Shown here piece after piece: positions 19,360-28,051 of a stretch of 64,000 bases of DNA. The DNA is taken from contig OX638353.1 of NCBI GenBank assembly GCA_951813255.1, positions 1,550,001 to 1,614,000 of the forward strand. The letters are read 5' to 3'. The stretch's first letter is position 1. Every line of letters starts with the position of its first letter. The position numbers were made by a program, and so were the translations under genes. Under the pieces are notes generated by a model. The model did no database searches. It was given only the letters and a program-made list of their open reading frames with translations, and was not told the origin of the DNA. This stretch comes from an uncultured Dehalococcoidia bacterium. Lineage in GTDB: Bacteria > Chloroflexota > Dehalococcoidia > Lucifugimonadales > JAAXIE01.

Positions 19360-19905
19360 ATGCCAGCCGTTTTGGTGGCGGACCTCGCCCGTTGCTCGCG
19401 GCGGGTCATCCGAAAGTAGCCAGTCTTGTGCTGTGGTGCCTTCTCCGTCGTTCTGACGGTCATTACCGCCAGTTCGGCGTCTCTGAATTCCCTACTACCG
19501 CACGGCCCCATCGACGGCGGTGTTGGATGCCAGCCACGGTTCGCATCTGCTATCGCAGAGGGCGAGGTGGTCATCGCCCGGGTTTCGGCAACCACCTTCG
19601 CCATCTTGGCAGAGTCCCATCCTCGCCTATGGCAGAACGCCGCACGCGAGCTGGCTGAGCGTCTCCGGCAGAGGAATCAATTCATCTTGGCCAAGAACCC
19701 AAGCCCCGTGTTGTTCGTGCGGTGTTCAGCTGAGCACTCTCTGTCAGTCGCGCCGGTCGGCTCGAAGCGACGACCCAATCGTGGTCAAGCTCTGGACTGA
19801 CGACATCTTCGAAGCATCGGGCTTTCCCATAGAGTCCGTGGAGCGGGAGTTGTCGAGGTTGATTTTGCTGCGCTCGTCCTATCGCCGGACGATAAGGTAG
19901 TCTGA
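19360..19905 (+). pseudogene. Broken cyclic-nucleotide-binding + TIR-like protein
   Basis: Coding signal runs through three frames. The first part (to about 19755) ends a Crp-type cyclic-nucleotide-binding domain: CQPRFASAIAEGEVVIARVS, then TFAILAESHPRLW, ARELAERLRQRN, and PSPVLFVRCSAEHSLSVA, the start of a TIR-like nucleotide-binding domain. After a shift near 19760 the frame continues DDPIVVKLWTDDIFEASGF and ESVERELSR. After a single missing base near 19857 it continues VDFAALVLSPDDKVV and stops at 19905, before the rest of the TIR-like domain. CNB-TIR fusions are known as Pycsar effectors (PycTIR) and also occur alone. The upstream frame contains a stop near 19418, so the N-terminus is damaged too. 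Non-functional as sequenced. Confidence 0.68.
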
Positions 19906-20026
19906 GTGACGAGCTGCTGAGGGAGACCCCTGCCTCCTCGGGCGCTCGCTCCACTGGGTCGGCCCCACACGGTACAATTATTATGTCAACGGCCAATCGG
20001 AAATCACGGGGAACAAGGAGGAATCA

Positions 20027-20959
20027 ATGAAATTCGTGGTGTACAACGACAACCAGCCGGGCATTCTGACCGATGCGGGTGTTATAGACATAGGTGACCT
20101 CTGCCCCGGAGGCGGCCAGACCGCAATTGTCCATCTAGTCACCAACTACGACGACCTGAAGTCCCAACTTGAGACCCGCGCCGCCGAGGGCTCGCCGGTC
20201 GCTGGCGCGCAATTGCAATCGCCTCTGCCGCGCCCGAGCAAGGTCCTATGTATGGGCGGCAACTACCGCGAGTTCGGTGCGCGGGAGCCTTCACCAATGT
20301 GGGGCTTCATCAAGAACACCCACAGCATTCTAGGCCCGGGCGGCACCGTGGTCCTCCCTGATATAGACGTCAACATCTTTCACCATGAGGCGGAGCTAGT
20401 GTTGGTCTTCAGCAAGGGCGGCAAGGACATCCCGGCGTCGGAGGCCATGGACTACGTCTTCGGCTACACGGCGGGTGTGGATGTCTCGGCGCGAATGCCC
20501 GCACCCGGCGGCGGCCGGGCGCCAAACACGCTGCCCCTCGCGGAGCACAAATCCCACCCCACCTTCTGTCCCCTTGGTCCCTGCATTGTGACCAAGGACG
20601 AAATCGTGGACCCGGAGAAGTTGCAGGTCACCTTGAGCGTCGACGGCGAGCTGCGCGTTAACTACAACACCGACGACCTCGCCCACTCCATCGCCGAATC
20701 GATCGAGTACGTGGCGGCTATCGAGGAGATCAGCCCCGGCGACGTGCTCTTCATGGGCACCAACCACCAGGGCCTCGGCGCGATGCAGGACGGCGACACC
20801 ATTGAGATCGGCGTCGAAGGTGTGGGCAGATTCACTTTCACCGTTAGCGACCCGCTCAAGCGCCGTTGGCCCAAGGGCGTCGACGAGGCGACGGCCAAAG
20901 ACGTGCGCGACGGCTCCAGCGGACCCGGCCGCCGGGTCCGTCCCCTGCCAGCCGGATAG
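20027..20959 (+). CDS. Fumarylacetoacetate hydrolase family protein
   Basis: 310 aa. The FAH fold is shown by KVLCMGGNYREF, the metal ligands Glu121 and Glu123 (HHEAELVLVFSKGG) and Asp152 (GYTAGVDVS), and PGDVLFMGTNHQGLG near the C-terminus. Family members hydrolyse C-C bonds of beta-diketo acids or decarboxylate/hydrate acyl pyruvates, late steps of aromatic-ring breakdown, which suits the oxygenase-rich surroundings. AAGGAGG lies five bases before the ATG. Monocistronic on the plus strand. Precise substrate is unknown. Confidence 0.88.
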   Translation: MKFVVYNDNQPGILTDAGVIDIGDLCPGGGQTAIVHLVTNYDDLKSQLETRAAEGSPVAGAQLQSPLPRPSKVLCMGGNYREFGAREPSPMWGFIKNTHSILGPGGTVVLPDIDVNIFHHEAELVLVFSKGGKDIPASEAMDYVFGYTAGVDVSARMPAPGGGRAPNTLPLAEHKSHPTFCPLGPCIVTKDEIVDPEKLQVTLSVDGELRVNYNTDDLAHSIAESIEYVAAIEEISPGDVLFMGTNHQGLGAMQDGDTIEIGVEGVGRFTFTVSDPLKRRWPKGVDEATAKDVRDGSSGPGRRVRPLPAG

Positions 20960-21754
20960 CAGAGGTTCGGGGAGTGTCGAATGACCCCGCTCATCCTCGG
21001 CTTCACCTATGAGGGTGTGAATGCCCTGCGTTGGTGGACGACTGCCACGATCCTCGCGTGATATCCGAGAACGGCGACTTTGTTGGATATTGGCAACCGG
21101 ACACATCATACGACCCCGCGACGACAGCGGGGGCGCACAATAGTCATTCTGTAAAGAGGGGTATTGGGCATAGACTCACGTGGACGCCACGGTCTCCCTC
21201 GACGCCACTAATGTTGGAAAGCGAGGGAACAAATGCCGGGCACATACCACCTCATCCATGCGTATGCCCCAGCCTTGTATCAGACTCATTCCACCATGAG
21301 ACGGGCCGATACCATCGGCATTGACTCATATCGAAGAGAGTTTCGTGACTGCGCCCGAATAGCGGGGTAGTGCCCCACCAGATCATATTGAAGGATCAAT
21401 GGGATCAGTCTTGCGCATTCCTCGCGGAGTCCTTCTCCAACACATACAACGCTTTCACGTTAATCTTTCGGCCTGAGTCCAAGTCTATCGGGTTGTTCTG
21501 TAGGCAGATCCATGGGAAGGCACGCGTGAGAGCTGTATGTCCCGCCGCAAAACGGCTGAGTGAAGCAGGCCGACACGGTTCCGAGCAAGGCTTTTGCTCC
21601 GTTCCAGAGTGGGTTACCTCTATCGTTCACGCTTCCACCGCTTACCTAAGCCTGCGAGTGCATCCGAGCAACGGTGTCAACATGGGGCCAACTCCGGAAG
21701 CAGTTCCCATTGCTCCTACCGTTGGACACCCTGCATCAGTGTTTGGTGCCCCTT
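20960..21754. other. Intergenic, no recognisable gene
   Basis: About 800 bp between the convergent FAH-family and TPR/propeller genes. Open frames here (for example 21370-21831 plus) overlap the neighbouring gene on the other strand and show no domain. I see no RNA gene or clear terminator. Confidence 0.4.
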
Positions 21755-23737
21755 CTATATCCTCAGGTCGAATGTGGCGAGGACGCCGGCAGCGCAAACT
21801 AGGCGTCCGTCGTGTACCATGGCATTGCTGACGTTCTTGGAGAATTCCACGCTGTAGACCAACTCTCCCGTCCAGGTCAAGACATCGACCCTCTTCTGAT
21901 CCCAGATGTACGGTCCGCCCGCCCACGTGCCAATGCCGTTCGGTGGGTTCCCAACCTTCGCGATATGGCGAAAATGGTCCTGTTCCCAGCGAAAAATTCT
22001 ATCGCCAGTGCATGCGGCTACGAGGTTGCCGTCCGTATCGTTTACAACCCGGGTACTGTCTCCAGCCAAATCGTGCGCACCAAGGGGTTGGCCAGTGGTG
22101 GACAAGATGAGGACTCTACCATCTGATGAACCCACGAAAACGGATTCCCTCGTCGCGCAGAGGTGCGAAACGGTTGGTTCCATTCCGAGGATGCTGACTG
22201 GGAGATTGAAGAGTGGAGCATCTTCCTCCTCGATGTCTCCCGCGGAAGACTCCACTTTGGTATCGCTGGCAAGCGCCGACTCCGTGACCGGACTAGAGAT
22301 CACCGCCGAGGTGTCGTTGGGTAGTTGGAAATGCCAGTTCGTGGCTCCTCCAGAGCTAATGCAGTATATATCGCCCATGGTTGAAATCACTGCTTGCTGC
22401 CCATCGGACGCAACATGGTACGGACAGGGCCGCGAGTAGACATCGCGGTCGTGGTCACGCGATCCCGGAGTCTCCCAATCCCAAAGAAGTTCTCCCGTAT
22501 TCAGAAAAGCATAGAGGCGACCGTCGCGGCATCCCACGTACCAGAGGTCCGACGCAGCCGCGAAATCCGATATAGCATCGGAGACTCGCGTTGTAGCTAG
22601 GTGCTTCAAGTCTGGAGAGAGGAAGGTGAGCATGGTTTCACCGGACCCAACACGCCCAGTCTGGACAGTTCCCAATCCATATCCGTCCGGCGAGAACCGA
22701 ATAGAACGGAACGCGGGAAGATCGCTATACCGGCTGATCTCCTTTCCGTCAGTGAGGGACACGTCGACGATGGCTCCTATTCCCCTATTGACTCCGAAGC
22801 ACCTCACCGATGACCCTTGGACTTGGGTCAGACGAATAGGAGGTGTGACTCGCGAATGGAATACGGGCAGGACGGCGTCCCCGCCAACGCGCACGGTGTA
22901 GGAAGGTACGTCGCGTTGGCTACGCCCCTCTGTTCGAGACTCGCACCTTTCAAGGCGTTTGCGAAGTTGCTCCTTCGTATTGGGTGGGAGGTCACGGACA
23001 AGGGCCTCTTTGATAATGGCGATCGCACCTGTGTAGTCGCGCGCCCGCTCCCGGTGCATTGATAGCCGGTTCAAGGTTATAGAGTCATCACTTCCCTCGT
23101 TGAACGCTGCAGTCCATAGATAGATCGCGTTATCGAGTTGACCTGAACGTTCCAGAATGTGTCCTAGGACTCCAGTGGCCGCCCAAGATATCGGCCGGTC
23201 GCCCACTTCCCTGGACATCGAAGCTACCCGCTCGGCAACCTGGCCCGCAAACTCTGAGTCGCCTTCGCGGTCTGCTTTCCTCGCGCATGCTAGAAGCGCA
23301 TCCCAAGGCCTAGGTGTGTGAGGGGAGTTGTGATGCCAACGCGAAGCAATATCGAAGAGGGCATCCACGTCCCGGCGACGAGCCGTGATGCCGAGGTAGT
23401 CGACTAGGATAGCTGGGATGACAGTCCCCCTAGTGACCGCTTCGTCAAGCGCCACGACTGCCTCATCTATTCGCCCTCGGTCGACAAGGTAAGCACCTAG
23501 ACGTCCCAGTGCGAAGTCTACGCCGTCCGGCTCGTTACGGCGGTAGGCTTCTACCGCCTGACTCAAGAGGCGCTCCGCCCGATCGTAATTCCCGGCGCTC
23601 CATTCTTCGAGTCCGCTTGAGACGTAGTTGAATGGACGTAAGGAGTACGGCCCTTCCTCAATTGTGAATGAGGGCCCGTCAGGTGTCTCCGGAGCGCCCG
23701 GCCTGCCTAGTCCAAAGATACGCTTTAGCCAACGCAT
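21755..23737 (-). CDS. TPR + PQQ/WD40-like beta-propeller protein
   Basis: 660 aa with two parts. Residues about 40-270 form TPR-like helical repeats (EEWSAGNYDRAERLLSQAVE, DRGRIDEAVVALDEAV, AIAIIKEAL). Residues about 290-660 form a propeller with blades such as LWYVGCRDGRLYAFLNTGEL, AVISTMGDIYCISSGG and VFVGSSDGRVLILSTTGQ, a PQQ-like/quinoprotein pattern. No signal peptide, so cytoplasmic. GAGGAG lies eight bases before the ATG. It is 46 bp downstream of the yhaN-like gene and probably cotranscribed with the yhaO/yhaN pair, suggesting a scaffold or sensor for that complex. That role is inference. Confidence 0.75.
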   Translation of the reverse strand: MRWLKRIFGLGRPGAPETPDGPSFTIEEGPYSLRPFNYVSSGLEEWSAGNYDRAERLLSQAVEAYRRNEPDGVDFALGRLGAYLVDRGRIDEAVVALDEAVTRGTVIPAILVDYLGITARRRDVDALFDIASRWHHNSPHTPRPWDALLACARKADREGDSEFAGQVAERVASMSREVGDRPISWAATGVLGHILERSGQLDNAIYLWTAAFNEGSDDSITLNRLSMHRERARDYTGAIAIIKEALVRDLPPNTKEQLRKRLERCESRTEGRSQRDVPSYTVRVGGDAVLPVFHSRVTPPIRLTQVQGSSVRCFGVNRGIGAIVDVSLTDGKEISRYSDLPAFRSIRFSPDGYGLGTVQTGRVGSGETMLTFLSPDLKHLATTRVSDAISDFAAASDLWYVGCRDGRLYAFLNTGELLWDWETPGSRDHDRDVYSRPCPYHVASDGQQAVISTMGDIYCISSGGATNWHFQLPNDTSAVISSPVTESALASDTKVESSAGDIEEEDAPLFNLPVSILGMEPTVSHLCATRESVFVGSSDGRVLILSTTGQPLGAHDLAGDSTRVVNDTDGNLVAACTGDRIFRWEQDHFRHIAKVGNPPNGIGTWAGGPYIWDQKRVDVLTWTGELVYSVEFSKNVSNAMVHDGRLVCAAGVLATFDLRI

Positions 23738-23782
23738 GGGTGGGCTCCTCGGTAAATTAGCAGGGGTAGTGGCACCACGCCT

Positions 23783-26497
23783 TCAAACGGTGAGAGTCTC
23801 TTCGCCTAATACGGTAAGGTGGTTCTTGTCGCCAGCCAGTCTCTCCTCTGCCCAGGACCTCACATCATCCTCGTGGGTGAATAGGATCACCTGTACCGAC
23901 TCGCTTATCTTGAATAGGGTATCAAGGAGCCGTCGCTTACGGTCGCTGTCCGCCGCACTCACCACGTCGTCGAAGATGAGCGGGCAGACTTCGCCCGAAG
24001 GGTTTGTGAGATGCTGCGCTAGCGCGAGACGCAGTAGCAAATAGAGCTGTTCTGCGGTCCCATGGGACAGCAGGTTGGCTGGGCGCCACCGTCCGTCTCC
24101 GTCTGCAACCTCGACTTGCAGAGAATCAGGGGAAAGCACGCAGTCTACGTAACGGCCTCCAGTCACCTGATCCAGGTGCTCCAGCACAGTGGCTCGCAAC
24201 ACCGGAGCGATGTCGCGGTGCACTCGCTCTTGGGCGGTCCGCAGGAATCCGATCGTGGTGTCCAGTGTCTGATCAAGGCGTCGAACGCGCGCGAATTCAG
24301 CGGCTGCTCTGTCGAGCTGCTCTTGGGCGTCCGCAACATCAGGTAAGCTAGCCTCAAACTCAGTTAGTTCACCTCGTGCCTCGTCGCGCATGCCCCGCGC
24401 ATCTATCAGGTTCTCGTTCAGGGCATCGAGATGCTGCCTGGATGGGCCCTGCTCTTGGGCCCGTGTCATCGCTTCTGGATCTGAGATTGCCTTCAGTGAG
24501 TCGGCTTCTCTACGAAGTCGCCCCGTTTCTTCCTCGAGATCAGTGAGCGTTCGTTCCCCTTGCAATCGTTGAAGCGTTTCCCAGCCGTCGAGCTTGTGGC
24601 GGTTTTCGGCAAGCGTTACGTGGCGGTGGTCGAGCCATTGCTGGATGGCCAATCTCTGCTCCTCCGGCGTCAGGCTGCCATTCCCGATCTGACGCGCCGC
24701 TTCACCTAGCTCGGATGACGCCTCGGTCCGCCTGCGCGTGTCCTCTTGATATCGGCCGTCCTGTTCCCTTCGTATGAGTAGGCGGTTTTGAAGTTCAGTG
24801 TGGTTTACCTCGCTAGTTCGGCTCTTGAGCGCGGCGATTTCAGCGTCGCCAAGAGGCGAGGCCAGAGCGTCCGCAAGTTTGTTGCTATCTGCCATCCCCG
24901 CTAAAGCCACTGCCCTATTTCGGAGGCGGATACTCTCCCCCTCGATCTGAGGCAGGGCATCGGTTCCGAGGAGGCGCTGCAATTGATCCCAGTCCTCAAG
25001 CTTCATGTCGGCTTCGCGCATGCGTTGTGATCGCGTCTGCTGCCACCTGCGCAAGGACTCCGCAAGTGCGTCTGGAGAAGCATCTGGGAGTTGTGCTCTT
25101 AACGCCGCGCTGCGAATAGCGTTTACCGCTCCTTCGAAACGTGTTGCGTTGTCGATTTCGCGTTCGATGATGTGACGGCGCTCGGCAAGCTCCGAGTCAT
25201 CGGAACCGGGGGCTGCTCGTCCAAAACGAAGAAGGCGTCCGAGCCATCTCAGGATGGTCCGAATCGTTGCACCGAGACCGCCTCTCGACGAAGCCGTAGG
25301 ACGAGGTTCGATCTCCTCGAGTTGACGCTTTAGCTCATCGACAGTGGTACCGCTTACCATGGGACGGGTATCCCAAGTGGCGAGCGCAAGCGCCACTTCC
25401 TGAGCGAGTTCATCCTCCTCGCCGGGACGTCTTGGTGCTCCGCCTGGGAAGTTCGCGCTGATTTCACTTGCTAGGGCGAATCGCCTCTCCGCTGCCAGCG
25501 TTTCTACCTCGGCAAGAATAGCGAGCCGCAATTGTTCGTCAGCCAGTTGTCCTTGTAGTTCCTTGACGGTCGGACCTTCCGGCTCCTTGGGGTGCGGAGC
25601 GCTGTTCCAATGCTCCAGGGCCTTCAGGATCTGCTCCGCCAGGCCCTGGTCGTCGGCTGGATGATGCGGTTCCCCATCAGGGAATGACTCAGCGAGGGTT
25701 GCGACCTGAGAAAGCCGCCGTTCTGCAGAGTCGGCTGCCGCCTCCGCGAGCACGGCACGTGTGGCAGTGCCCTCCGATTCCAAGGCCTGCACCTCAATGT
25801 CAAGGACCTCGAGGCCTCGGCGCCGCTGGGCGGCCTCGAATTGAGCGTTACGCGCCAACTCCAGCGTTGCCTGAGCGGTTTCTACAGCCCGTTGTGACCG
25901 GACAAGGGGTTTCGTCGGCGCCCGCTGCGTCCCCACGTTTTCTGCTCGGTAGGCGTTGAGCAATTCCAGTGCCTCCGCTGCGGTCTCACCAGTACGCGCC
26001 GTCGCGGCTGCGCTCTGCAACTCGTCCTGGAGGTCACCGGGATCATCGAGTAGGCCAAGGATGCCCGCCTGTCGTACGCATGCCGTGCTGAGGAACGAAT
26101 TTCGATCTAGTCCCAACCATCGGGCACCGTCAGGTGCACCATCGTTCATGATCTCTGCGGCATAATCGCGCCCGGCGAGGTCCGCGTCACGTGCGCTGCT
26201 GTCAACTCGGCCATCAAGGTCGTGCCTTAGGATCACGCGTCGATCCTTGAGTGCGATCGTAGCTCCGACCTCCCAGCCCTCGTTATACCAAGGCTTATGA
26301 CGGGCCTGGAAATCCCTATCGGGGCGCGACCGTCCGCGTCTGCGGCGCATACCGCATAGGCCCACGTACAGAGCAGCATGCCACGTGGACTTGCCGGCCT
26401 CGTTCGGCCCGAAAATGACGTTCATGCCGGGTGCAAGTTGGAGGGTTTCGCCGCGGAGCCGGCCGAAAACATAGGCTGTCACCGATTCAAAGCGCAT
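23783..26497 (-). CDS. YhaN/SbcC-like SMC-family AAA ATPase
   Basis: 904 aa. The N-terminal ATPase half has Walker A GPNEAGKST (30-38). The long middle is Glu/Arg/Leu-rich coiled coil. The C-terminal half has the signature LLSHGTAEQLYLLLRLALA, Walker B CPLIFDDVV and a His-switch region ILFTHEDDV. The length and the AWHAALY-type N-terminus fit YhaN-type Rad50/SbcC relatives rather than full SbcC. The start codon overlaps the stop of the nuclease gene (TGATG), indicating translational coupling. The pair is predicted to form an Mre11-Rad50-like complex that processes DNA ends. A repair or anti-phage role is undetermined. Confidence 0.88.
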   Translation of the reverse strand: MRFESVTAYVFGRLRGETLQLAPGMNVIFGPNEAGKSTWHAALYVGLCGMRRRRGRSRPDRDFQARHKPWYNEGWEVGATIALKDRRVILRHDLDGRVDSSARDADLAGRDYAAEIMNDGAPDGARWLGLDRNSFLSTACVRQAGILGLLDDPGDLQDELQSAAATARTGETAAEALELLNAYRAENVGTQRAPTKPLVRSQRAVETAQATLELARNAQFEAAQRRRGLEVLDIEVQALESEGTATRAVLAEAAADSAERRLSQVATLAESFPDGEPHHPADDQGLAEQILKALEHWNSAPHPKEPEGPTVKELQGQLADEQLRLAILAEVETLAAERRFALASEISANFPGGAPRRPGEEDELAQEVALALATWDTRPMVSGTTVDELKRQLEEIEPRPTASSRGGLGATIRTILRWLGRLLRFGRAAPGSDDSELAERRHIIEREIDNATRFEGAVNAIRSAALRAQLPDASPDALAESLRRWQQTRSQRMREADMKLEDWDQLQRLLGTDALPQIEGESIRLRNRAVALAGMADSNKLADALASPLGDAEIAALKSRTSEVNHTELQNRLLIRREQDGRYQEDTRRRTEASSELGEAARQIGNGSLTPEEQRLAIQQWLDHRHVTLAENRHKLDGWETLQRLQGERTLTDLEEETGRLRREADSLKAISDPEAMTRAQEQGPSRQHLDALNENLIDARGMRDEARGELTEFEASLPDVADAQEQLDRAAAEFARVRRLDQTLDTTIGFLRTAQERVHRDIAPVLRATVLEHLDQVTGGRYVDCVLSPDSLQVEVADGDGRWRPANLLSHGTAEQLYLLLRLALAQHLTNPSGEVCPLIFDDVVSAADSDRKRRLLDTLFKISESVQVILFTHEDDVRSWAEERLAGDKNHLTVLGEETLTV

Positions 26498-27600
26498 CAG
26501 AGCACCTCAAGGTCGGTTCGGCCCTCAAGTGCTCGCAGTCCGGTCATGAGCACCCTGCGTTCCTCCACTGGGTCCAAGCCCGCGTCCAACACATCCACTA
26601 CAAACCGACCACGAACCGTTGGCTCGCCACGAAGCGCGTCCACGTCATAGCCCGCCCGCAGTTCCGCCTGCCGGATTTGGACAGCGTCGAAAGCGGTCAT
26701 TGCGTCCCGCAAATCGTTCTCGGTGAAACTAACTTCTGGAGCAACCGTGCCACGAACGGTCAGTCTTGCGAAGCCAGAAAGGCCATTCACTCGCTCTGCT
26801 ATACCAGCACGAATCTGTTGCAGGGTGGTGCAATCAGAGACGTCGATGTCTATGTCGTGCACGGCCGTCTGGGCAACCACGTGCCTCTCTCGTGAAATCT
26901 GCCCTTGGGAGTTTAAGGTCGCCACAACTGCACCGCGCTCACCGTCCTCTCCAAACGCAAGTGGGTCGGGGTTGCCAGGATATGTGTGGCGAACTGCATC
27001 GCGTGGGCGGTGGTAGTGACCGAGGAAAACGTGCTGGAGTCCCGATGCAGAAATCTGAGCAGCGTCGAAAGGCGCATAGGGTTGTTTCCCCTCACCTTGC
27101 TCGTGGAGCCATGAGTTCTCTGCTCCGTGAAACAGGGCGAGGTGTATGCCAGGCCCCTCAGTGCGAAAGTCGTCGAGGAAATTGTTGGTATTTGCCGGTG
27201 CGCAGTGAGCCCCTCCCCAGAGTGTTACACTGGGTCTAAGTGCTATGGGCCGAAGTGTGGGTTCGGTAAAAATATGGACATTGGCACTCCAGTCGACCAT
27301 AGCATAGAGACTATCGGGCCCATACCAGTCGTGGTTTCCCGGAGCGATGTAGACTTGGATCGAGCCCAAGCTGTTGAACGTCTGGCGCAGAAACTCCGCC
27401 GTGTCCCGCCCGGCACGCTCATGTTCGTACAGGTCGCCTCCGCAGAAGAGTGCGTCCGCGCCTCCTTCCTGCGCTAGTCGCACGATTCGCAGCAGCGTGT
27501 CTCGCAGTGCCTGACGGCGACGCCTTGCGGCGTCACCCGAGGCACCGGCCCACGCGAATGTCGCGTCGAGGTGTAGGTCCGAAAAGTGAACAATCTTCAT
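26497..27600 (-). CDS. YhaO/SbcD-like metallophosphoesterase
   Basis: 367 aa from the ATG at 27600. Calcineurin-like phosphoesterase motifs in order: FSDLHLDATF (Asp8, His10), CGGDLYEHERAG, APGNHDWYG, and VFLGHYHRPRD with the C-terminal metal histidines. The frame is open for 38 codons upstream, but the conserved start MKIVHFSDLHLD makes 27600 the clear choice. The C-terminal part (about 240-367) resembles the capping domain of Mre11-like nucleases. It is predicted to cut DNA ends in complex with the ATPase encoded immediately downstream with a 1-base overlap. Confidence 0.9.
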   Translation of the reverse strand: MKIVHFSDLHLDATFAWAGASGDAARRRRQALRDTLLRIVRLAQEGGADALFCGGDLYEHERAGRDTAEFLRQTFNSLGSIQVYIAPGNHDWYGPDSLYAMVDWSANVHIFTEPTLRPIALRPSVTLWGGAHCAPANTNNFLDDFRTEGPGIHLALFHGAENSWLHEQGEGKQPYAPFDAAQISASGLQHVFLGHYHRPRDAVRHTYPGNPDPLAFGEDGERGAVVATLNSQGQISRERHVVAQTAVHDIDIDVSDCTTLQQIRAGIAERVNGLSGFARLTVRGTVAPEVSFTENDLRDAMTAFDAVQIRQAELRAGYDVDALRGEPTVRGRFVVDVLDAGLDPVEERRVLMTGLRALEGRTDLEVL

Positions 27601-28051
27601 TGTGGAGAGTCCGGACAAACATCGACGAGTTGTCAACGCCTTGTCTCCAGTTGATTGGGCAGAACGTCTGGGGGTCAGGGCACTATCCCACATCATACAC
27701 CAAGCTAGTCCCAAAGCTCTGGCACTCCGGTTGTCTGCCCAAAGGGGCGCAACGGCCGAAAATCAGATAATTTCAGGCCGATGTTTTGTCCCAACGTGTC
27801 GGCGGCCCCTTTGAATCCGAACCTTGAGCCCGAGCTTTGGCGATGCTCTCTATCATCCGAAGAGGATAGGAGTTCGTTAAACATCTGTCTCTCGTCTTGC
27901 CTAAATCGCATGTTGGAGTTTTCCTATTCGGCCAAGCAACGTAGGTCCCGAAAGCCAGGTACCTGGGGACCCCCCGCATGAACCAAACCAGCATGCGGCT
28001 CGGCGACGGAGCACTCAGTGGTCCTCACGGCAGGTAATTGCGCTTCTTGGG
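27601..28051. other. Intergenic between yhaO-like gene and hsdR
   Basis: About 450 bp with no recognisable gene. It contains the perfect palindrome CCAGGTACCTGG (27955-27966) and the inverted repeat listed separately. It should carry the end of the hsd transcript and the promoter of the yhaO-like gene; no clear promoter boxes were found. Confidence 0.4.
27974..27998 (-). terminator. Hairpin downstream of hsdR
   Basis: Perfect inverted repeat CCGCATG / CATGCGG with an 11-base loop, about 55 bases after the hsdR stop on the minus strand. No T-tract follows in that direction, so an intrinsic terminator is uncertain. Confidence 0.3.

Noticed and set aside
20396..21109. 237-codon minus-strand open frame opposite the FAH-family gene
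   Set aside because: The plus-strand product has all FAH metal ligands and a strong ribosome site; the antisense product has no domain.
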